Assembly (NCBI GenBank): GCA_041738285.1 | Contig: JBGSQB010000095.1 | Coordinates: 1 to 47,110, forward strand | Direction of reading: 5' to 3' | Length of the DNA: 47,110 nt | Source: SZUA-521 sp041738285 | Lineage (GTDB): Bacteria > Pseudomonadota > Gammaproteobacteria > Pseudomonadales > Azotimanducaceae | Part shown: one piece after another, positions 24,788 to 32,637 of the stretch | Layout: the number at the start of each line of letters is the position of its first letter | Numbering within the stretch: position 1 is the stretch's first letter | Notes under the pieces: generated by a model | Told to the model about the DNA's origin: nothing | The model's input: only the letters and a program-made list of their open reading frames with translations | Database searches by the model: none | Program-made: the position numbers and the translations under genes

Positions 24788-26860
24788 TTATTCAGGTTCG
24801 AGGGTCGTCAGGAGGAAGGCGTACTCCTCGGCGACTTCGCGCAGATACTCATTGCGGCCCGACTTGCCGCCGTGACCCGCTTCCATGTTCACTTTCAGCA
24901 ACAGCTCGTTGATGTCGGTCTTTTCGTGACGCAGCTTCGCCACGTACTTGGCTGCTTCCCAGTAGGTCACGCGCGGATCGTTGAGCCCAGCGGTGACGAG
25001 CATCGGTGGATAAGTCTGCTGCCTGATCTGATCGTAGGGTGACCAACTGCGGATGTGGTCGAACGCGGCGCGATCGGTGATCGGATTGCCCCATTCCGGC
25101 CATTCGAGCTGGGTCAACGGCAGGTCTTCGCTCAGCATCGTGTTGAGTGCATCGACGAACGGTACCTGGACAACTGCCGCACCCCACAACTCGGGTGCCG
25201 CGTTGACCACGGCGCCGATCAACGTGCCGCCCGCGCTGCCGCCCATGATTGCAATGCGTCCTGCGCGGCTGAAACCCTGCTCGATCAGCGCGTTGGCGAC
25301 GTCGATGAAATCGTTGAACGTGTTGGTGCGTTTGGAGAGTTTACCGTCCTCATACCAGCTGCGCCCGAGTTCGTCGCCGCCGCGCACATGCGCAATCGCA
25401 TACGCGTAACCGCGATCGAGCAGCGACAACCGCGCGGATGAGAAGTACGGGGTCATCGCTTCGCCATACGCACCGTAGCCGTACAGCAGGAGCGGAGCGT
25501 TGCCGTCGCGGACGAAATCGGTGCGGTAGACGATGGATACCGGCACTTTGACCCCGTCGCGCGCCGGGATCATCAACCGCTCGGTCGCATAGTGCGTGAC
25601 GTCGTAGCCGGACGGCACCACGCGCACCTTGCGTGTCTCCAGCCGGCGCTCATCAATGTGGTAGTCGAACACGGTCTGTGGCGTCACCATCGATTGATAG
25701 TCGAGCCGCACGGTGCGGGTGGCGAACTCGGCATTGGTACCGAGCGCTGAGTCATACGAGCGCTCGGGGAATGCAACTCGATGCTCCCTTGCTGCGCTCC
25801 CGGATTCATAGTCGCGAATTCTGACCTGATCGAGACCGTCGATGCGTTCTTCGATCACCATGAAGTCGGCAAAGCAGGTGAGCCCGGTCAGGTAGAGGTG
25901 TTCGTTGCCCTCGACCACAGTCTCCCACCGTTCCTCCCCTGGATCATCGACGGGCGCGCGCGCGACCCGGTAGTTCCGATTCGTGTCGTTCGTGAAAATG
26001 TAGAAGTACTCGCCGTGATGCTCGACGTCGTACTCGTGCTGATTGCGCCGCTGGGCGATCAGCCGAGGAGCGGACGTCGGTGCATCGGTCGGTATGACAT
26101 GGGATTCGGTGGTGACGTGATCGCCGGCCGTGATCACGATGAATGCTTCGGACTGGGTCGTACCGACGCCAACGAAGAAGGGCCCCGCTTCCTCATACAC
26201 CACGCGATCGCTGGCAACTGGTGTACCGAGCATGTGTGCCTTGACAACGTAGGGCCGCCAGTTCTCGGTCAGTAGCGTGTAGAAGAAGGTGGTGTCGTCT
26301 GCCGCCCACGCAAGGGTGTCACCGGCGTCCGTAATCGCCTCGTCGAACAGCCGACCTGTCACGAGATCCTTGATGCGCAGCGTGTAGCGTTCCGACCCCT
26401 CCGTGTCTATGCCGTAGATGAGATAGCGACCGGTCGGGCTCACTGCCATGGCGCCAAGATTGAAATAGTCATGGCCTGCTGCAAGCGCGGGTTCGTCGAG
26501 GAACACCGCCTCCGCTTCGGGCTTTCCCGCAGGCCAGCGTGACCAGATCTGATACTCGGCGTCGTTGCCGGCGTAGCGCCATTGGTATTCGTAGGCGCCG
26601 TCCTTCCACGGTACCGCCGCTTCATCCGGCTGTTGGCGCGCCTTGAGCTCGGCAAATAGCGTCTCGACCAGCGGCTGGCGCGGCGCCATGCGCTGAGCGA
26701 AATAGGTGTTCTCAGCCTGCAGGTACGTGAGAATTTCGGGATCGTCTACTACCGGATAGGAGGCATCTCGCAACCAGTGGTATGGATCATCGATCACGAT
26801 GTCGTGATGGCGTTGCGTATGTGCGTGCCGCGCCGCGATGGGTGGCTCGGGAGCGCTCAC
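24788..26860 (-). CDS. ptrB: Oligopeptidase B (prolyl oligopeptidase family S9A)
   Basis: 690 aa from GTG 26860. An N-terminal beta-propeller is followed by an alpha/beta-hydrolase domain with catalytic S541 (MGGSAGGT), D628 (LNDPRVTYW) and H663 (GHGGKSGR). RGGDELGRSWYEDGK contains the acidic residues that give oligopeptidase B its preference for Lys/Arg bonds. In frame upstream of the GTG lies a lipoprotein-like leader (ARVRF, then IAGLALFAC with a Cys, then GACTDKAGK), but no ATG, GTG or TTG precedes it before the TGA at 26965. A periplasmic form is therefore possible but has no standard start. The last codons (LEPE) coincide with a repeat module. Confidence 0.92.
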   Translation of the reverse strand: MSAPEPPIAARHAHTQRHHDIVIDDPYHWLRDASYPVVDDPEILTYLQAENTYFAQRMAPRQPLVETLFAELKARQQPDEAAVPWKDGAYEYQWRYAGNDAEYQIWSRWPAGKPEAEAVFLDEPALAAGHDYFNLGAMAVSPTGRYLIYGIDTEGSERYTLRIKDLVTGRLFDEAITDAGDTLAWAADDTTFFYTLLTENWRPYVVKAHMLGTPVASDRVVYEEAGPFFVGVGTTQSEAFIVITAGDHVTTESHVIPTDAPTSAPRLIAQRRNQHEYDVEHHGEYFYIFTNDTNRNYRVARAPVDDPGEERWETVVEGNEHLYLTGLTCFADFMVIEERIDGLDQVRIRDYESGSAAREHRVAFPERSYDSALGTNAEFATRTVRLDYQSMVTPQTVFDYHIDERRLETRKVRVVPSGYDVTHYATERLMIPARDGVKVPVSIVYRTDFVRDGNAPLLLYGYGAYGEAMTPYFSSARLSLLDRGYAYAIAHVRGGDELGRSWYEDGKLSKRTNTFNDFIDVANALIEQGFSRAGRIAIMGGSAGGTLIGAVVNAAPELWGAAVVQVPFVDALNTMLSEDLPLTQLEWPEWGNPITDRAAFDHIRSWSPYDQIRQQTYPPMLVTAGLNDPRVTYWEAAKYVAKLRHEKTDINELLLKVNMEAGHGGKSGRNEYLREVAEEYAFLLTTLEPE

Positions 26861-26964
26861 ATGCTTGCCTGCCTTGTCGGTGCACGCGCCACACGCGAAC
26901 AGCGCGAGCCCCGCAATGGCGAAGCGAACCCGCGCGGTCGTTGGGATTGTCGATTCAGCGTGGC
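26861..26964 (-). other. Signal-peptide-like sequence without canonical start, upstream of oligopeptidase B
   Basis: The minus-strand frame of the oligopeptidase stays open from 26860 up to the dehydrogenase TGA. It encodes, in order, an Arg-containing n-region, a hydrophobic core (FAIAGLALFA) and Cys-Gly-Ala-Cys. No ATG, GTG or TTG codon is present in this frame. CTG directly after the TGA, or ATC or ATT further on, would be the only near-cognate starts. It may be a decayed leader or evidence of a rare start codon. Confidence 0.5.
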
Positions 26965-28155
26965 TCAGTCAGGCAAACCGAGCACGCGCTTGGCGATGAT
27001 GTTGCGCTGAATCTCGTTGGAGCCGGAGTAGATCGATGCGGCCCGCTCGCCGAGCCAGTTGCGTGTGCCTTCGACTTCGTCCGAATTGAAGCCTTTGCCT
27101 GACCAGCCGACGCCTTTGAAGCCGCGCAGTTCGACCAGCAGGCTCGAGCGTTCCTGCTGTAGTTCGGTGCCGTACATCTTGAAGATCGAGGTGGCAGGCC
27201 CCGGTGTTTTCGCTTCCTGAGTTTCTTCCACGGTACGCCGCTGGGTCAGGCGGAACGCGGCAGCATTCATCTGATGACGAACCACCTTTGCGCGCAGCGC
27301 GTCGTCACCAATGCGCCCGCGTTTCTGGCCGACGTATCTGCGTGCTGCTTCGACCACGTTTGGGCCTGCGTCCCTTGGCCCGCCACCCATCAGGCTTTGG
27401 ATGCCGGAACGTTCGTGCTGGAGTAGTCGCTTGCCGACCGTCCAGCCTTTGTTCACTTCACCGATCAGGTCTTCCTTCTTGGCGATGGCGTTGTCGAAGA
27501 AGGTTTCGCAGAACGGTGATGTGCCGCTGATGAGCTTGATCGGCTTGACGGTGACGCCCGGCTGATCCATGGACAGCAGCACGAAGCTGATGCCTTCGTG
27601 CTTGGGTACATTAGGGTTGGTGCGCACCAGCGCGAACATCCAATCGGCCCATTGGGCGCCGGATGTCCAGATCTTCTGTCCGTTGACGACGAAGTGATCA
27701 CCGCGGTCTTCGGCGCGGGTGCGCAGACTCGCGAGGTCCGACCCCGCGGACGGTTCGCTGTAGCCCTGGCACCAGGCCAATTCACCGCGCACGATCGGCG
27801 GAATGTGACGACGCTTCTGATCTTCGGTGCCGAGTTCGAGCAGCGTCGGCCCGATCATGCTGGTGCCCATTCCCATCAGTGGTGATCGCGCGCCGATCTT
27901 GCGCATCTCATCGAGCAGAATCGCGTACTGGTCGCGACTGAGGCCGCCACCACCATAAGCCTTCGGCCACATCGGGGCCGTCCAGCCGCGCTCGGCCATG
28001 CGCTCGAGCCACAACTTGATATCGGGGTGTTCGACTTTGATCTTGGTGCTGCCGGTGAGAATCTGACCCGGGCCGCGCGCCGCTGCAGGACAGTGGGCGT
28101 CGAGCCAGGCGCGAGTCTCGCGGCGAAATTCTTCCAGAGCTGCCATCAAATCCAT
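26965..28155 (-). CDS. Acyl-CoA dehydrogenase
   Basis: 396 aa from ATG 28155 (a second ATG at 28146 is also possible). The flavin-binding segment WCQGYSEPSAGSDLASLRT, VNGQKIWTSGAQWADW, and the C-terminal SGSNEIQRNIIAKRVLGLP are typical of the long-chain branch. The segment that carries the catalytic Glu in medium-chain enzymes (YEGT) reads YSGS here, so the base must come from elsewhere, as in several bacterial subfamilies. It oxidises an acyl-CoA to the trans-2-enoyl-CoA with ETF as acceptor. It lies upstream of, and on the same strand as, oligopeptidase B and is divergent from the AhpD-like gene. Confidence 0.93.
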   Translation of the reverse strand: MDLMAALEEFRRETRAWLDAHCPAAARGPGQILTGSTKIKVEHPDIKLWLERMAERGWTAPMWPKAYGGGGLSRDQYAILLDEMRKIGARSPLMGMGTSMIGPTLLELGTEDQKRRHIPPIVRGELAWCQGYSEPSAGSDLASLRTRAEDRGDHFVVNGQKIWTSGAQWADWMFALVRTNPNVPKHEGISFVLLSMDQPGVTVKPIKLISGTSPFCETFFDNAIAKKEDLIGEVNKGWTVGKRLLQHERSGIQSLMGGGPRDAGPNVVEAARRYVGQKRGRIGDDALRAKVVRHQMNAAAFRLTQRRTVEETQEAKTPGPATSIFKMYGTELQQERSSLLVELRGFKGVGWSGKGFNSDEVEGTRNWLGERAASIYSGSNEIQRNIIAKRVLGLPD

Positions 28156-28245
28156 CCGTTCTCGTGTGTCGGCCAAGCATCTCGGATGACCCCACAAAAC
28201 TCAATAGCCGCGGTATCATCGAAAGCGATCATAAGAGGTAGACCG

Positions 28246-28905
28246 ATGGCGCACGTCAAGCCGCGCGCAACAGGCGATGTACCCGCATTGCAAGGGACCT
28301 TCGAAGGCGCCAAAGCCGCGATGGGGTTCGTTCCGAACAGCATGCTCACCATGGCGCACATGCCGCAGTTGCCGATGGCATTCTCACTGCTTGCAAGTGT
28401 GGCCTTCGGACGCGACCTCAAACCCATGCTGGCGGCGATGGTTCAGACTGCTCCGGATGCAGACGGACTTGCGCGCAGTCTGCCGGGCGAACTCGTCCAG
28501 CTGGTTGCATTCGCATCGAGCATCGCTGCGGGGTGTCGATACTGTCAGGCGCACACCTCACACAATGCGCATCGCCAGGGCGCGAGCCAAGCCAAGATCG
28601 ACGCCGTGCTGGACTATGAGACCAACCCGGCATTCTCGGCCGCCGAACGTGCTGCCATTGCACTCGCACTTGCCGCGGGCAGCGTACCCAATGAAACCGA
28701 AGCGGCCCACTTCGATGCGCTGCGGGTGCACTTCGATGATGCGCAGATCGTGCAGCTCGTTGCTGTGATCTCGCTGTTCGGATTCCTCAACCGGTGGAAC
28801 GATACGATGGCAACGACGCTCGAGGCGGCACCGATCGCATTCGGTGAAAGCGCGCTCGGCGCATTTGACTGGAGCGCTGCCAAGCACGCAGGGCAATCCG
28901 CATGA
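28246..28905 (+). CDS. Carboxymuconolactone decarboxylase/AhpD-like protein
   Basis: 219 aa from ATG 28246 with AGAGGT upstream. The redox-active CxxC of the AhpD fold is C97-RY-C100, with H103 and H106 close behind (CRYCQAHTSH). A helical repeat follows, ending FGFLNRWNDTMA, which is typical of the peroxidase-related branch. It probably acts as an alkylhydroperoxidase or disulfide-linked peroxidase in the cytosol. Its stop overlaps the next ATG by 4 nt (ATGA). Confidence 0.87.
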   Translation: MAHVKPRATGDVPALQGTFEGAKAAMGFVPNSMLTMAHMPQLPMAFSLLASVAFGRDLKPMLAAMVQTAPDADGLARSLPGELVQLVAFASSIAAGCRYCQAHTSHNAHRQGASQAKIDAVLDYETNPAFSAAERAAIALALAAGSVPNETEAAHFDALRVHFDDAQIVQLVAVISLFGFLNRWNDTMATTLEAAPIAFGESALGAFDWSAAKHAGQSA

Positions 28906-29204
28906 AGAGCGTTTATCTCATCTTGGCGATTACTGGCGCAGTCGTGCCGTACGTATTCTTCGTCGATTACTTCGGTACTCACGGACTGTCGCTCGTTGGT
29001 TTTGCGTCGGCGCTGTTCGTCAACGGTGCCGCCGCAGGGTTTGCCGCCGACCTGTTCCTGAGTTCCTTCGCGTTCTGGATCTTCATGTTCTCGCGCCCGG
29101 CTGCGCCACGGCCGTGGTTGTTCATCGTGCTCAATCTCACCATTGGGTTGTCCTGCGCGCTGCCTGCTTATCTGTATGCCGACGCGCGGTCGCGGGCGTT
29201 CTAG
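28902..29204 (+). CDS. Small integral membrane protein, DUF2834-like
   Basis: 100 aa with three predicted membrane helices (residues about 3-23, 30-57 with an LFVNGAAAGFAADLFLSSFAFW core, and 70-92). The D-LFLSSFAFWIFM pattern matches DUF2834-type proteins of unknown function. It is coupled to the AhpD-like gene. Its TAG stop lies in the CTAG duplicated by the MITE that follows, so the stop seems unchanged by the insertion. Confidence 0.75.
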   Translation: MKSVYLILAITGAVVPYVFFVDYFGTHGLSLVGFASALFVNGAAAGFAADLFLSSFAFWIFMFSRPAAPRPWLFIVLNLTIGLSCALPAYLYADARSRAF

Positions 29205-29466
29205 GGTCTGTTGACATATAAAAGGTCGCAGCGGCGGAGGTCAGTTTTGCCCAGCGCAAGGAATGAGGGACGACGTGAACTCAATGTTCGTGAGGAGCGA
29301 ATGACGCGGCGATGGGCAAAACTGGCCCCGCCCCGAAGGCTTGCACCGGCCTTTTCGCGCACGCCGCGTTGCACCTCGCTCACGTATGCCCGATACGCAG
29401 CGCTCGGTGCGCCTTGCGTGAGCGAAAATGGCGGGCAAAGCTCCGACTTTTATTTGTCAACAGACC
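29205..29466. mobile_element. 262-bp MITE with CTAG target duplication
   Basis: The ends carry inverted repeats beginning GGGTCTGTTGACA (29205-29217 and, inverted, 29454-29466). Similarity continues through ATAAAAG and TCGnAG to about 25 bp. CTAG flanks both ends (29201-29204 and 29467-29470) as a 4-bp target duplication. Inside, CAGTTTTGCCCA (29242-29253) and its complement (29313-29324) form a second inverted repeat. No transposase-sized ORF is present. This fits a non-autonomous element mobilised in trans; CTAG duplication is a habit of some IS5-group transposases. Confidence 0.8.
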
Positions 29467-29478
29467 CTAGAGGCAGGC

Positions 29479-30120
29479 ATGAAACTTTCCGACCATGTGG
29501 GAGACCCGGCGCTCGCCGATCCTTTGCCCGCCAATCCGTTTCCGGTGCTCGTGCGCTGGCTGGCGGACGCCAAAGGCGCCGGCTACGTCAATCCGGATGC
29601 GATCTGTGTCAGCACGATCGGCGCCGATGGCACGCCGCGCAGCCGCATGGTGCTCTGCCGGGGTCTCGACGGCGATCGTGGGCGACTGACCTTCTACACC
29701 AATCGTCGCTCGGGTAAGGGTGAGGACCTGGCGCGCGTAGCTCGGGCAAGCGCGGTCTTTTACTGGGACAAAGCGGCCCGGCAGGCGATCGTGTCGGGCG
29801 CCGTAGAGATCACGAGCGATGCGGTATCGGACGCCTACTGGAAGACCCGGCCGCGACTGTCCCAGGTGGCTGCACGCGCCAGTGCCCAGAGTCAGCCGAT
29901 CGGTTCGCGGCGCGCCCTGCTCAATCAAATCGATGCCGAAGCCCAGCGCTTCGGCGGCTATGAAGGCACCACGGCGATTCCGCGCCCGGATCACTGGGGC
30001 GGCTACGACATCGTGGCCGACCGGGTGGAACTGTGGGTTGGTTCAACTGGCCGCGCCCACGATCGGGCGCTGTGGGTGCGTAGGGCCGGCGGCTGGTCGG
30101 TCGATCGGCTGCAACCCTAG
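29479..30120 (+). CDS. pdxH: Pyridoxamine 5'-phosphate oxidase family protein (PdxH-like)
   Basis: 213 aa from ATG 29479. FMN- and PLP-binding segments include NPDAICVSTIGADGTPRSRMVLCRG, FYTNRRSGKGEDL and VSGAVE, and the C-terminal half has RPDHWGGYDIVADRVELWVG and VDRLQP, characteristic of PdxH. It oxidises pyridoxine or pyridoxamine phosphate to PLP. GAGG lies 5 nt before the next bases of the start region, just outside the MITE. Removing the MITE and one CTAG would place this start 8 nt after the DUF2834 stop, so the gene was probably once in the AhpD-DUF2834 operon. Confidence 0.9.
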   Translation: MKLSDHVGDPALADPLPANPFPVLVRWLADAKGAGYVNPDAICVSTIGADGTPRSRMVLCRGLDGDRGRLTFYTNRRSGKGEDLARVARASAVFYWDKAARQAIVSGAVEITSDAVSDAYWKTRPRLSQVAARASAQSQPIGSRRALLNQIDAEAQRFGGYEGTTAIPRPDHWGGYDIVADRVELWVGSTGRAHDRALWVRRAGGWSVDRLQP

Positions 30121-30237
30121 GAAATATAAGTAAAAATTCGAGGTCTCCACGCAGATCCGAAGACCGGCGAGGGGCGCCGGATTCGGTGAATCGGCCGACT
30201 TCGTGTATGGTGGCTGACCAATTTCCTGGGAAGCGAC
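30121..30237. other. Intergenic region before the 57-aa gene
   Basis: This stretch contains an A/T-rich patch at 30121-30139 and a GC-rich imperfect repeat at about 30160-30200. It presumably carries the promoter of the small gene, but I cannot assign hexamers with confidence. GGGAAG precedes the start at 30238. Confidence 0.3.
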
Positions 30238-30411
30238 ATGAAAAAGAATCAAGGGCCGGTTTCGACCACGGCCATGCGAGAAGAGATTCAGGACCACATC
30301 GCGGCGTTCCTGAAGTCCGGCAAGACCATTCAGAAGATCCCCACCGGCCAGAGCGGCCAGGACGCACTGGCCAGTCGTCGCCACATCCGCCTCGGCAACA
30401 AGAGGAAGTAA
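30238..30411 (+). CDS. Small basic protein (57 aa), possibly SutA-like
   Basis: ATG 30238 has GGGAAG 5 nt upstream, the frame reads 57 codons to TAA and codon usage is like that of real genes here. The sequence begins MKKNQGPVSTT, then an amphipathic helix (MREEIQDHIAAFLKSGKTIQKI), here about residues 13-34, and ends in a basic tail (SRRHIRLGNKRK). The AxFLxxGxxIQxI pattern recalls the RNA-polymerase-binding segment of SutA-type regulators, but the acidic flanks of SutA are missing. A hairpin follows directly. Function unproven. Confidence 0.7.
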   Translation: MKKNQGPVSTTAMREEIQDHIAAFLKSGKTIQKIPTGQSGQDALASRRHIRLGNKRK

Positions 30412-30422
30412 CGTTCGGATCA

Positions 30423-30446
30423 CGCCCGGCTCGCCCGGGCGTGGCA
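30423..30446. terminator. Hairpin between convergent genes
   Basis: CACGCCCGG and CCGGGCGTG form a GC-rich stem with a short loop (ctcgcc region) between the 57-aa gene and the thiolase stop. No T-tract follows on either strand, so if it terminates transcription it does so without the classical U-run. Confidence 0.5.
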
Positions 30447-30453
30447 CTCTGCG

Positions 30454-31623
30454 CTACAGCCGTTCGACGATCGTCACGTTCGACAACCCGCCACCTTCGC
30501 ACATCGTCTGCAGTCCCCACCGCTTGTCGTGGCGGTGCAGACCGTGCACGAGGGTCGCCATCAACTTGGTGCCGGATGCGCCGAGCGGATGACCCAGGGC
30601 TATTGCCCCACCGTGTACGTTCAAACGCGCCGGATCAGCACCCGTTGCCTTGAGCCACGCGAGCGGCACTGAAGCGAACGCTTCGTTGACCTCATACAGA
30701 TCGATGTCGTCGATCTTCATCCCTGACTTGTTCAGTGCTTTCAGCGTGCCCGGAATGGGTGCTTCCAGCATGATGATCGGATCGCCACCGACCACGGTCA
30801 GGTGATGGATTCTGGCCAACGGCTTTACGCCGAGGGTTTTCAGTCCTGCTTCGTTTACGACCATGACCGCGGATGCGCCATCGCAGATCTGTGAGGACGT
30901 AGCGGCCGTGAGTCGGCCGTTTTCGGCGAGCGCTTTGACATTCGAAATGCCCGTAAGGCTCGCATCGAAGCGGATGCCCTCATCGACATTGTGAATGTCG
31001 CTGCCGTTGTCGGTCTGCACTTCGATCGGCACGATCTCGGCATCGAACGCGCCGGCTTGGCTTGCTTTGATCGCCTTCTGATGGCTCGATAGTGCGAAGC
31101 GATCGAGTTCGTCTTTCGACAGGTCGTACTTCTTCGCCATCATCTCGGCGCCGGTGAACTGGCTGAACTGAATGCCGGGATAGCGTTCGGCCATCGCAGG
31201 ACCATAGGGCACACCGAAGCCACCCTTGGCGGCAAGACTCGCCGACAGGCCCATGGGTACACGCGTCATGCTTTCGACCCCGGCGGCGATGACGACATCC
31301 ATGGTGCCGGACATGACGGCTTGGGCGGCGAAGTGCAGCGACTGCTGAGATGATCCGCACTGACGGTCGACGCTCGTGGCGGGCACGCCCTCGGGCAGAC
31401 GTGACGACAGCACCGCATTGCGGGCGATGTTGATCGACTGCTCACCCACCTGGCCAACGCAACCCATGATCACGTCTTCGATCAGCGCAGGATCGGCGCC
31501 GGTGCGATCGAGCAATGCGTCCAGTGTCTTTCCGGCAAGCGCCGCTGGGTGCCAATCCTTCAAGCGGCCACCTTTGCGACCCCCAGCCGTACGTACTGCA
31601 CCGACGATGTAGGCTTGCGCCAT
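30454..31623 (-). CDS. Thiolase (acetyl-CoA C-acyltransferase)
   Basis: 389 aa from ATG 31623, preceded by GAGGAG. The nucleophilic cysteine is C89 (VDRQCGSSQQ), with H345 (GHPLGASG) and C375 (CEGGG) completing the thiolase active site. Length and motifs fit the degradative FadA/thiolase II group. It cleaves 3-ketoacyl-CoA to acetyl-CoA and a shortened acyl-CoA. It is transcribed alone and divergent from the aldo/keto reductase; 70 nt lie between the two starts. Confidence 0.94.
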   Translation of the reverse strand: MAQAYIVGAVRTAGGRKGGRLKDWHPAALAGKTLDALLDRTGADPALIEDVIMGCVGQVGEQSINIARNAVLSSRLPEGVPATSVDRQCGSSQQSLHFAAQAVMSGTMDVVIAAGVESMTRVPMGLSASLAAKGGFGVPYGPAMAERYPGIQFSQFTGAEMMAKKYDLSKDELDRFALSSHQKAIKASQAGAFDAEIVPIEVQTDNGSDIHNVDEGIRFDASLTGISNVKALAENGRLTAATSSQICDGASAVMVVNEAGLKTLGVKPLARIHHLTVVGGDPIIMLEAPIPGTLKALNKSGMKIDDIDLYEVNEAFASVPLAWLKATGADPARLNVHGGAIALGHPLGASGTKLMATLVHGLHRHDKRWGLQTMCEGGGLSNVTIVERL

Positions 31624-31693
31624 GAAGACTCTCCTCGTTGAATGAATGTGTGAGAAATACAAGGCCCGGGATTATCCGGGGTAGGGGTTAACC

Positions 31694-32635
31694 ATGCAAT
31701 TTCGTCGGCTGGGTGGATCGGGACTCAAGGTGTCGGAGATCGGCCTTGGCTGTAACAACTTCGGTGGCCGCGTGGACGAAGCCGGCACCAAGGCGGTGGT
31801 GGATGCAGCCATCGCCTGTGGCATCAATTTCTTCGACACGGCGGATGTCTACGGCAAGACGCGCTCGGAGCAGTTTCTTGGCGCTGCGTTGGCGGGGCGG
31901 CGTTCGTCCGTGATCGTCGCCACCAAGTTCGGGATGCCGGCATCGGATGACGTGCTCGCGCACGGCGGCTCGCGCCGCTACATCATGCAGGCGGTCGAGG
32001 GCAGCCTGCGGCGCCTGCGCACCGACTACATCGATCTGTATCAGATGCACCTGCCCGATGCGGAAACGCCGATCGACGAAACGCTACGTGCGCTCGATGA
32101 CCTGGTGACCCAAGGCAAGGTGCGCTATCTCGGCTGTTCCAACTACTCGGGCTGGCAGATTGCCGATGCGGATTGGTGTGCGCGCAGCAGTGCGCGCACG
32201 CGATTCATATCCGCGCAGAACGCATACAGCCTGCTCGATCGCAACATCGAGCCCGAAGTCATTCCCGCCTGCGAGCGCTTCGGATTGTCGCTGCTGCCGT
32301 ACTTTCCACTGGCGAGCGGCATGCTCACGGGCAAGTACAAGCGTGGCGAGCCGCCGCCGCCGGACAGCAGGCTCGCCAATGTCGGCAAGCGCGCCAAAGC
32401 TGCACTGTCAGAACGCAACTTCGATCTGGTGGAGGGCCTGTCGGCGTTTGCGAAGCGCCATGAGCACTCACTCCTCGATCTCGCGTTCGGGTGGTTGCTG
32501 ACACGACCGCTGGTTGGCAGCGTGATTGCGGGCGCAACCACTGCCGGGCAGGTGGAGTCCAATGTCGCCGCCGGAACTGCGTGGCGGTTGACGTTCCCGG
32601 AACTCGTTGGACTCAACGAAGTACTGACTGCTTAG
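31694..32635 (+). CDS. Aldo/keto reductase
   Basis: 313 aa with the catalytic tetrad D48, Y53, K78 and H119 (FFDTADVYG, ATKFG, YQMHLPD). The C-terminal NADPH-binding segment GSVIAGATTAGQVESNV is complete. The (beta/alpha)8 barrel belongs to the AKR groups that reduce aldehydes and ketones, near the YghZ/Tas type. Its stop is 2 nt before the SRAP start, so the two are likely co-translated, an uncommon pairing of a detoxifying reductase with an abasic-site repair protein. Confidence 0.92.
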   Translation: MQFRRLGGSGLKVSEIGLGCNNFGGRVDEAGTKAVVDAAIACGINFFDTADVYGKTRSEQFLGAALAGRRSSVIVATKFGMPASDDVLAHGGSRRYIMQAVEGSLRRLRTDYIDLYQMHLPDAETPIDETLRALDDLVTQGKVRYLGCSNYSGWQIADADWCARSSARTRFISAQNAYSLLDRNIEPEVIPACERFGLSLLPYFPLASGMLTGKYKRGEPPPPDSRLANVGKRAKAALSERNFDLVEGLSAFAKRHEHSLLDLAFGWLLTRPLVGSVIAGATTAGQVESNVAAGTAWRLTFPELVGLNEVLTA

Positions 32636-32637
32636 CC

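Noticed and set aside
29205..29466. Short frames inside the MITE
   Set aside because: None is large enough or similar to a transposase, and they cross the internal inverted repeat.
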